Below, in pieces: positions 13,730-20,781 of a DNA stretch of 44,356 nucleotides (positions are counted from its first letter, which is position 1; every line of letters begins with the position of its first letter). A program made the translations under genes and the position numbers. The notes beneath the pieces are model-generated. The model had not been told where the DNA came from and searched no databases. It worked only from the letters and a program-made list of their open reading frames with translations. The stretch comes from Rhodoferax sp. GTDB taxonomy: Bacteria > Pseudomonadota > Gammaproteobacteria > Burkholderiales > Burkholderiaceae_C. The stretch is from positions 1 through 44,356 of the forward strand of contig JAGOUM010000017.1 of assembly GCA_018061265.1 (NCBI GenBank). Direction: 5' to 3'.

Positions 13730-16384
13730 ATGATCAATTCGCCATCAAATGATGCCCTTCATGGCAGTCTGTCTGCTCCGGTCGGCCTCAGTGCCGAGCA
13801 GGCTGCCCATCGCCTTGCAGAAGATGGACCCAACACCTTGCCGTCAGAACAGACGCGTGGCTGGCTAGGGATCGCGCGTGAAACCTTGTCCGACCCCATG
13901 TTTGCATTGCTGTTGGGTGCGGCTGTGTTGTACCTGATTCTGGGCGATTTGCAAGAGGGGATGATTCTGTTTGGCCTGGTCTTGGTTGTGCTGTCGCTCA
14001 CCTTGTACCAGGAGGGCAAAACCGAACACGCTCTGGCCTCGCTGCGCGACCTGACCAGTCCGCGTGCTTTGGTGATGCGCGAAGGTGCACCGCTGCGCAT
14101 CGCCGGACGCGACGTGGTGCAAGGCGACTTGTTGATTCTGGCAGAAGGTGATCGAATCGCAGCCGATGCGGTGCTGGTACATGGCGTTGATGTCCAGACG
14201 GACGAGTCTTTACTGACCGGTGAGCCAATGCCGGTTGAAAAACAGCCTTGTGGCAGTGACAACTCACCGCAAAAAACTGCAGGGCCAGAGTCGTTGCTGT
14301 TCTCGGGTACGTTGCTGGTGCGCGGACATGGCATGGCGCGGGTGACAGCCACCGGGCCGCGAAGCGAGATCGGCCACATCGGCCGTGCGCTGGATTCCCT
14401 CTCGCTCGAGGCATCTCCACTAAGACAGCAGACGGCAAAACTGGTGCGCAACCTGGCAATGATTGCCCTGCTTGCCAGTCTGCTCCTGATACTCGTGGTG
14501 GGCCTAACTCAAAATGACTGGATGGCTGCACTGCTGGCCGGTATTGCACTGGCGATGGCGCTGCTGCCACAGGAGTTCAGTGTGGTGCTTACCGTAATTC
14601 CGGCACTGGGCGCGTGGCGACTGTCCAGGCACCAGGTACTGACCCGGCGTATTGCCGCCATAGAGACCCTGGGTGCGACCAGCGTATTGTGTGTCGACAA
14701 GACTGGCACGCTGACCGAAAACCGCATGACCGTGGTGCAGTTGTACGCCTGGCCTCCGATCCGTGCCGCCAGCCTGGCAGACCCGAACGACCACCTGCCT
14801 GAGGACAGTCTGATGATCAACGATGGCAACACGGCGAATTTGCCCGAGGCGTTTCATACGCTGGTTGAGTTCTCGATACTGGCCAGTGTCACTGACCCCT
14901 TTGACCCGATGGAGAAGGCCTTTCACCGTCTCGGGCAACATTTTTTGCAAGGCACCGAGCATCTGCACCATGACTGGACACTGGTGCAGCAATACGGTTT
15001 GACCCCCGAACTTCGCGCCATGTCACACGTCTGGAAAGCCCAAGCCGGTCGGGCGCATGTGGTGGCGGCCAAAGGGTCGCCCGAAGCGATTATTGATTTG
15101 TGTCACCTGGACCCTTTAGCGCAGTTGCGGGTGGCGCGCATGGTGGATGCCATGGCGGCCAAGGGTTTGCGGGTGCTGGGTGTGGCGCGAGCGCGTTTTG
15201 AAGGTGTTGACTGGCCAGCGATTGAGCACGATTTTGAGTTTGAGTTTGTCGGTCTGCTTGGGCTGGCAGACCCGTTGCGCCCTGGTATCCCGGCAGCCGT
15301 TGCCGAGGCACGCGGCGCAGGGATACGGGTGGTCATGATTACCGGTGACTATCCGGCCACTGCCACTGCGATTGCCCGACAGGCACAACTCGAGGTTACC
15401 TCGGACCACAGCTTGGCCAAAACCAGTGACTGGCTCCTGACGGGTGAAGCCATGGACCAACTGACCGACTTGCAATTACAGCAGCGAATAAACGCCGTGC
15501 GTGTGTGTGCCCGCATTGCACCGATGCAAAAGCTGCGTATTGTTCAGGCCCTCAAAGCGGGCGGTGCGGTGGTGGCAATGACCGGAGACGGGGTGAATGA
15601 TGCACCCGCGCTGAAAGCGGCTCATGTCGGGGTCGCGATGGGTGAGCGCGGCACCGATGTGGCGCGCGAGGCCGCGTCGATTGTGCTGCTGAACGACAAC
15701 TTTGCCGCGTTGGTGCAGGCGGTACGGCTTGGTCGGCGCATTTTTGACAACCTGCGCAAGTCGATGTCGTACATCCTTGCCGTCCATGTGCCCATTGCGG
15801 GCATGGCGTTGCTGCCAGTGCTGCTGGGCTGGCCTACCATGTTGTTGCCATTGCATATCGCTTTTCTCGAGCTGGTGATTGACCCGGCGTGTTCGATGGT
15901 GTTTGAGAACGAACCACCTGAACCGGACCTGATGCAGCGTCCACCTCGCGATGTCAACGCGCCGCTGTTTGCTGGTGTCACGCTGCTTTGGGCACTGCTG
16001 CAAGGTCTGGTTGCGTTGGGCATGGTGCTGGCAGCCGCCTGGTGGGGGCTGAATCACTTAAGCGAAGGCATGGCGCGGGCGTTTTCGTTTGCCACATTGG
16101 TGGCTGGCAATCTGGCCCTGATTCTGGTCAATCGGGCGGGTTCGGGCTCACTCTGGCAAAGCCTGCGGGTGCCCAACCGCACACTGTGGCTGGTGTGTGG
16201 CACCGCTCTGGCATTGATGGCTGCGGCCCTGTACCTGCCCTGGCTGACAGCGGCATTCCGGTTTGAGTTGCTGCCCTTGCCGCTTCTGGGTACCGCCTTT
16301 GGACTGGGATTGCTGGTGCTGTTGGGTTTTGGCGTTGTCAAACCCCGTGCTGCTGGCGCAGGCGTCGCACCTTCTCCAGGCTGA
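13730..16384 (+). CDS. P-type cation-transporting ATPase (P2-like)
   Basis: This is an 884-residue ion pump of the Ca2+/cation P2-type layout. A cation ATPase N-terminal domain covers about 15-50. Paired membrane helices (56-92 and 240-296) flank the actuator domain (LLTGEPMPVEK, 161-171). The phosphorylation site is Asp323 in CVDKTGTLTEN. The hinge TGDGVNDAPALKAAHVGVAMG lies in the P domain, and six C-terminal helices follow. In the fourth helix the usual PEGLP is replaced by LLPQEFSVV (278-286), so the ion-binding site differs from Ca2+ pumps; I recall PEEFP variants with unknown ion. It is divergent from the electron-transfer operon and shares its FNR-like site and CTTA array. Its last 47 bases overlap the convergent HD-like gene. 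Confidence 0.9.
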   Translation: MINSPSNDALHGSLSAPVGLSAEQAAHRLAEDGPNTLPSEQTRGWLGIARETLSDPMFALLLGAAVLYLILGDLQEGMILFGLVLVVLSLTLYQEGKTEHALASLRDLTSPRALVMREGAPLRIAGRDVVQGDLLILAEGDRIAADAVLVHGVDVQTDESLLTGEPMPVEKQPCGSDNSPQKTAGPESLLFSGTLLVRGHGMARVTATGPRSEIGHIGRALDSLSLEASPLRQQTAKLVRNLAMIALLASLLLILVVGLTQNDWMAALLAGIALAMALLPQEFSVVLTVIPALGAWRLSRHQVLTRRIAAIETLGATSVLCVDKTGTLTENRMTVVQLYAWPPIRAASLADPNDHLPEDSLMINDGNTANLPEAFHTLVEFSILASVTDPFDPMEKAFHRLGQHFLQGTEHLHHDWTLVQQYGLTPELRAMSHVWKAQAGRAHVVAAKGSPEAIIDLCHLDPLAQLRVARMVDAMAAKGLRVLGVARARFEGVDWPAIEHDFEFEFVGLLGLADPLRPGIPAAVAEARGAGIRVVMITGDYPATATAIARQAQLEVTSDHSLAKTSDWLLTGEAMDQLTDLQLQQRINAVRVCARIAPMQKLRIVQALKAGGAVVAMTGDGVNDAPALKAAHVGVAMGERGTDVAREAASIVLLNDNFAALVQAVRLGRRIFDNLRKSMSYILAVHVPIAGMALLPVLLGWPTMLLPLHIAFLELVIDPACSMVFENEPPEPDLMQRPPRDVNAPLFAGVTLLWALLQGLVALGMVLAAAWWGLNHLSEGMARAFSFATLVAGNLALILVNRAGSGSLWQSLRVPNRTLWLVCGTALALMAAALYLPWLTAAFRFELLPLPLLGTAFGLGLLVLLGFGVVKPRAAGAGVAPSPG

Positions 16385-17555
16385 TGCGGACGTTGACCGA
16401 CTTGCCAGGCACCGGTGCGCGCACCACAAATCCCGCATTGCGCGGAAACGCTGTATCGTGGTAGACATAGGCGCTTAGCGGTATACCTTTGACATTCATG
16501 ATGCTGGCCACGTGCGGCGTGTTGGCGCGGTTGCCACGTTTGATGACAACGGCGATTTCGCCATTGGCCAGCTGTACAAAACTGCCCGGGGGGTAAAAGC
16601 CCAAGGTGGCTGCAATGGCGTGGCGCAAGTCAGTGGTGCCCGGATTGTTCTCCAGCAACAGCATTTTGGTGGCGCCCAGAGGGACCATGGCCGGGCGACT
16701 GACACGCGGTGCCATCTTGGCGATCAGACCGTCGGCCAGATTCAGCAGACGAAGGCGGGTCAGGTCCTCGGCAACCAAGGGGGCCTGTTCTGGCGCGTGG
16801 TGCCAGTTCACCACGCCGAGAACCTCTTCATCAAAGATGCCGAATCCACGCAGAATATCAGTGCTGGTGGGTGGGTGCGCCACGATGATCTGGCGCTGGT
16901 TGGGGTCTGGCGGCTGGTATTGCCGGGTCAGGCTGTCTTGAGGGCGGGCCATACCGATGTTCATGACCATGGCCGACCGAAGCAGCAAGGATGGGCTTTC
17001 TTCCGAATGCGCCATCTTGTCTGCCGCCAGCGCGCACACCACACCCGCCAGCAGTGCCTGGGTGGCGCAATAGCCCAGGTTGAGATCCGGCAGCGCCTGA
17101 AAAAGCACAAACAGGGCTTCGTCAGGATCATGGCGCAAAAGGGCCATGGCTTTTTCCTCCAAACCCTGCAAGCGGGGCAACGGGTTGGTTGCCTCCGCAC
17201 CCTGGTAAAGCAGGCTGCGCAAGACTTCCTGCAGGTCCAGCCAGCCACCATCCACACCACTGCCTTCGAGGTAGTCGGTATCGAGAATCTCGTGCGGCAT
17301 GGGTGCGCGCGAAATGACCGCCATGTCCACACCCGCTGCGCGCATGGAGCGCATGCTGCGCTCCATGCTGCGCAGCCACGCGCGTGAATCTGCCTCGGTG
17401 GTGCAGGCGTGGTGCGCGGCCAGCATGTCGCGGTGCGATAAGGATTGCAGGATCTGACCACGGCGCAACAACAATCGGCCATCAGGTGTCCAGATGTCCA
17501 CCGGCAGTGGCTTGCCGATCTGCAGACGGTTGAATGGAACCGGGACGTAAACCAT
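16338..17555 (-). CDS. Degenerate HD-GYP-like protein
   Basis: The 405-residue protein looks like an HD-GYP cyclic-di-GMP phosphodiesterase that has lost its catalytic residues. The expected HDIGK reads MNIGM (SAMVMNIGMARP), while HPPTSTDILRGF, VNWHHAPEQ and a LADGLIAKMAPR block keep the family outline. No GYP loop is visible. The end (PPGSFVQLANGEIAVVIKRG) matches the usual C-terminal beta part. The N-terminal 150 residues carry no family I recognise. I chose the ATG at 17555 because it overlaps the alr stop as TGATG, which suggests coupled translation; a longer start exists at 17597. The likely role is a c-di-GMP effector or structural protein, which is inference. Confidence 0.72.
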   Translation of the reverse strand: MVYVPVPFNRLQIGKPLPVDIWTPDGRLLLRRGQILQSLSHRDMLAAHHACTTEADSRAWLRSMERSMRSMRAAGVDMAVISRAPMPHEILDTDYLEGSGVDGGWLDLQEVLRSLLYQGAEATNPLPRLQGLEEKAMALLRHDPDEALFVLFQALPDLNLGYCATQALLAGVVCALAADKMAHSEESPSLLLRSAMVMNIGMARPQDSLTRQYQPPDPNQRQIIVAHPPTSTDILRGFGIFDEEVLGVVNWHHAPEQAPLVAEDLTRLRLLNLADGLIAKMAPRVSRPAMVPLGATKMLLLENNPGTTDLRHAIAATLGFYPPGSFVQLANGEIAVVIKRGNRANTPHVASIMNVKGIPLSAYVYHDTAFPRNAGFVVRAPVPGKSVNVRISLEKVRRLRQQHGV

Positions 17556-18661
17556 CACGCGCCAACCACCACCGGCACCCGCGCGGTCAGTGCACACATC
17601 AGCTCATAACCCAGGGTCCCGGCGGAGCTGGCGACCTCATCAATGCCAAGGACCTCGCCGTTGCTGGAGCGACCCCACAAGGTCACCTCGGAGCCGAACC
17701 CCACCGTTGGATCTGCTGCCAGTGGTGCGGTCAAGTCCACCGTGATCATGTCCATGCTGACCCTCCCGAGCGTGCGTGTGCGCACGCCTGCCACCAGAAT
17801 GGGTGTCCCGGTTGGACAGACCCGTGGGTAGCCGTCGGCATAGCCACACGCCACGACGCCGATCTGTATCGCCTGTTCAGCCACAAAAGTAGAGCCATAG
17901 CCGATGCAGGCGCCCTTATCTATTGATTGTGTTGCTATTAACTTGGATGAAAGGGTCATGGCCGGCTGCAGCTTCCATTGGGCATCGTTGTGGGCGGGAA
18001 AATCTGGCGAACTGCCGTACAGCAAAATCCCGGGCCGAATCCAGTCGCTGGTCAGATTGGCTTCATTGTGGCGCAGCGTCGCCGCGCTGTTGCTCAGCGA
18101 ACGCTCACCGGGCAACTCGCGGGTACTTGATTCAAACACCTGTAACTGATGGTCAATGCCACGGGCACCGTCCGCATCACTGAAGTGAGTCATCAGCGAT
18201 ATTTCCTCGACCTGAGGCAATGCGTTCAGACGGGCCCAGGCGGCGCGGTACTGCTGAGCCGGAAAGCCCAAGCGATTCATCCCGGAGTTCAGTTTCAGGA
18301 ACACGCGGTGACCTTGACTGGTCTTGTGTGCGGCCAGCATGTCGATCTGCTCGTCACAATGGACCGTGTGCCACAGGTCCAGGCGCGAGCAGAGTTCCAG
18401 ATCCCGCATTTCAAACACACCCTCGAGCAGCAGGACCGGGCCGCGCCACCCGAGTGCGCGCACCCGCTGCGCTTCGTCGAGGTCCAGCAGCGCAAACCCA
18501 TCCGCGCCACTCAAGCCCGCATAGACGCGTTCGATACCGTGCCCGTAGGCGTTGGCCTTGACCACGGCCCAGACCTTGGCTTCAGGCGCAGCCCGCCTCG
18601 CACGGGACAAGTTGTGTTGCAGTGCAGCAGAGTGAATGGTGGCAAGAATCGGGCGTGGCAT
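17555..18661 (-). CDS. alr: Alanine racemase
   Basis: Alr interconverts L- and D-alanine with PLP and supplies D-alanine for peptidoglycan. The protein has 368 residues, a normal length. The PLP lysine is K35 in WAVVKANAYGHG, and the second catalytic base is the Tyr in CIGYGSTFV. Further family blocks are HCDEQIDML, LKLNSGMNRLGF, RPGILLYG and GRVSMDMITVDLT. I chose the ATG at 18661 because the N-terminus MPRPILATIHSAALQHN fits other Alr proteins; a longer frame starts at 18709. A short AT-rich patch at 17923-17950 codes LIATQSID. It is divergent from lplT and coupled to the HD-like gene. Confidence 0.95.
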   Translation of the reverse strand: MPRPILATIHSAALQHNLSRARRAAPEAKVWAVVKANAYGHGIERVYAGLSGADGFALLDLDEAQRVRALGWRGPVLLLEGVFEMRDLELCSRLDLWHTVHCDEQIDMLAAHKTSQGHRVFLKLNSGMNRLGFPAQQYRAAWARLNALPQVEEISLMTHFSDADGARGIDHQLQVFESSTRELPGERSLSNSAATLRHNEANLTSDWIRPGILLYGSSPDFPAHNDAQWKLQPAMTLSSKLIATQSIDKGACIGYGSTFVAEQAIQIGVVACGYADGYPRVCPTGTPILVAGVRTRTLGRVSMDMITVDLTAPLAADPTVGFGSEVTLWGRSSNGEVLGIDEVASSAGTLGYELMCALTARVPVVVGA

Positions 18662-18784
18662 AAGCACAAAGGTAAATACGGCAGGTGCAATTTTGACATT
18701 GCCGGGCATGCTATAACCTGCCCCACGTTTGGAGACACATCACATACGCCGGGCACCTCTTTGGGCAAGGCACATCAGGACCCC

Positions 18785-20068
18785 ATGAAACGCGGTTTTT
18801 TCACCATCATGGCGGCGCAGTTTTTCAGCTCGCTGGCCGACAATGCCCTGTTTGTAGCTGCAGTGCAGTTGCTGCGCACCAGTCACGCGCCGGCTTGGCA
18901 ACAGGCCGCGCTGGTGCCGATGTTTGCGTTGTTCTACGTGGTGCTGGCCCCTTTTGTCGGCGCGTTTGCTGATTCGATGCCCAAGGGCAGGGTCATGCTG
19001 ATCAGCAATTTCATCAAGGTTGCGGGTTGTCTGTTCATGTTGTTTGGGACCCATCCGCTGCTGGCGTACGCGGTGGTGGGCCTGGGTGCAGCCGCCTATT
19101 CACCGGCCAAATACGGCATCCTCACCGAGCTATTACCGGCGTCTCAGCTGGTCAAGGCCAACGGCTGGATCGAGGGGCTGACGATCGGCTCGATCATTCT
19201 GGGTGTGCTGCTGGGCGGCCAGCTGGTCGGGCCGCATGTGGCACATCACCTGCTGGCTTTGGACCTGCCGTTGATCAATACGCCCATTGACACCCCGCCC
19301 GAGGCCGCCATCGTGGTGCTGATCTTTGTCTATCTCCTGGCTGCCTGGTTTAACACACACATACCCTTGACAGGGGTGCTGATGCGGCCCATGCCCAAAC
19401 ATCTGGCGTCCTTGCTGCCTGACTTCTGGTCCTGTAACGCCCGACTCTGGCGCGACAAGCTCGGCCAGATTTCGCTGGCGGCAACCACGCTGATCTGGGG
19501 TGTGGCGGGCAACTTGCGATTCATCGTGCTGGCCTGGGCCGCTGCGGCGCTGGGCTACTCGGTGACGCAGGCCTCCGCACTGCAGGGTGTCGTGGCGATC
19601 GGCATGGCCGTGGGCGCGGTGATTGCGTCAATGCGCATGCGTCTGGAGGATGGTCCGCGTGTGATCACCCTGGGAATCGGCATGGGCTTGTTGATCATCC
19701 TGTTGATATTTATCGACAACGTCTGGCTGGCGGCGCCGTTCTTGATTGTGCTGGGTGCTTTGGGTGGCTTTTTGGTGGTGCCGATGAATGCACTGCTGCA
19801 GCACCGCGGGCACAACCTGATGGGCGCTGGGCGCTCCATCGCAGTGCAGAATTTTAATGAACAGGCCTGTATTCTGGTGCTGGGCGCGCTCTACAGTCTG
19901 TCGACTGGTTTGGGTCTGCCGACCTTTGGCGCCATTACCATGTTCGGGTTGGTGATTGCCGGATTTATGTGGGCCATTCAGCGTTGGCATCATCGCAATT
20001 GCCGCGACCACCGGGTGGAGGTGGACCGGCTGCTGGCCATTGCCCGCAACGACAAAGCCCATGGATAG
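18785..20068 (+). CDS. lplT: Lysophospholipid transporter LplT (MFS)
   Basis: LplT moves lysophospholipids across the inner membrane for re-acylation. The protein has 427 residues and the regular spacing of about 12 hydrophobic helices. The N-terminus GFFTIMAAQFFSSLADNALFVAAVQLL is the family signature. Others are AYSPAKYGILTELLPASQLVKANGWIEG and FLVVPMNALLQHRGH. E. coli encodes this step beside the acyltransferase Aas; no acyltransferase domain is fused or adjacent here. I chose the ATG at 18785; the reading frame stays open upstream, but that part is antisense to alr. Upstream, TTGACA (18693) and TATAAC (18712) look like promoter boxes but stand only 13 bases apart. Confidence 0.93.
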   Translation: MKRGFFTIMAAQFFSSLADNALFVAAVQLLRTSHAPAWQQAALVPMFALFYVVLAPFVGAFADSMPKGRVMLISNFIKVAGCLFMLFGTHPLLAYAVVGLGAAAYSPAKYGILTELLPASQLVKANGWIEGLTIGSIILGVLLGGQLVGPHVAHHLLALDLPLINTPIDTPPEAAIVVLIFVYLLAAWFNTHIPLTGVLMRPMPKHLASLLPDFWSCNARLWRDKLGQISLAATTLIWGVAGNLRFIVLAWAAAALGYSVTQASALQGVVAIGMAVGAVIASMRMRLEDGPRVITLGIGMGLLIILLIFIDNVWLAAPFLIVLGALGGFLVVPMNALLQHRGHNLMGAGRSIAVQNFNEQACILVLGALYSLSTGLGLPTFGAITMFGLVIAGFMWAIQRWHHRNCRDHRVEVDRLLAIARNDKAHG

Positions 20069-20205
20069 TGTGCCCGCAGAAAAAGACATCGCTGGCCGAA
20101 TTGCCGCTCACCGCGCCAATACGCCTGCGCTCAACAGGGCCAACAGCAATCCCTTACATTGCTGGTCTTTGATGCGACAACCCAGTGATTTGCGAAGGAA
20201 TGCTA

Positions 20206-20691
20206 ATGAGCACGGTGTATGACTTTGAGGCGCTTTCCATCGACGGCAAACCAGTGGCCCTCAAGAAATTCAAGGGCAAAGCGCTGCTGATCGTCAACAC
20301 CGCCAGCGCCTGTGGTTTTACGCCGCAGTTTGCCGGCTTGGAGAAATTGCACGAAACCTACGGTGCGCAGGGCCTGGTGGTGCTGGGCTTTCCCTGCAAT
20401 CAGTTTGGATCGCAAGACAGCGGCAGCAACGACGAGATTGCCAGTTTTTGTCAACTCAATTACGGCGTGACCTTCCCGATGATGCAGAAGATTGACGTCA
20501 ACGGGGCGCAGGCGCATCCGCTGTACCAGTGGCTGTCGGCCGAAGCACCGGGCCTGCTGGGCAGCAAGTCGATCAAGTGGAATTTCACCAAGTTTCTCGT
20601 CGGCAAAGACGGTGTGGTACTGAAACGCTACGCGCCCACCGACAGTCCTGAGAGTCTGACCGAAGACATCGAAGCCGCGCTGGCGGCTTGA
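20206..20691 (+). CDS. Glutathione peroxidase family thiol peroxidase
   Basis: The 161-residue protein belongs to the glutathione peroxidase family, Cys version. The peroxidatic Cys is in [12 protein letters not shown] at about 36. Other family blocks are [14 protein letters not shown] (second Cys) and [14 protein letters not shown], which holds the conserved Trp and Asn. Such enzymes reduce hydrogen and lipid peroxides, most with thioredoxin. The ATG at 20206 follows a ribosome site GAAGGA; an upstream in-frame ATG at 20185 lacks one. It follows lplT by 137 bases. No signal peptide is seen, so it is cytoplasmic. Confidence 0.93.
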   Translation: MSTVYDFEALSIDGKPVALKKFKGKALLIVNTASACGFTPQFAGLEKLHETYGAQGLVVLGFPCNQFGSQDSGSNDEIASFCQLNYGVTFPMMQKIDVNGAQAHPLYQWLSAEAPGLLGSKSIKWNFTKFLVGKDGVVLKRYAPTDSPESLTEDIEAALAA

Positions 20692-20781
20692 ACTGCCCGA
20701 AACGTCGATCATCGGTCGGTCCGCCTTGCGGTCCGCCTCAAAAACCGGCTTGTGACCTCCAATATTGTGGACAATGGGTGC

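Noticed and set aside
17923-17950. AT-rich patch in alr as a further repeat copy
   Set aside because: Similarity to the repeat family is weak and the encoded residues fit Alr without insertion.
18693-18717. TTGACA and TATAAC as lplT promoter
   Set aside because: Spacing of 13 bases is too short for a normal sigma-70 promoter.
18149-18784. N-terminal extension of lplT by about 212 residues
   Set aside because: It is antisense to alr and has no domain; LplT has its normal length from the ATG at 18785.
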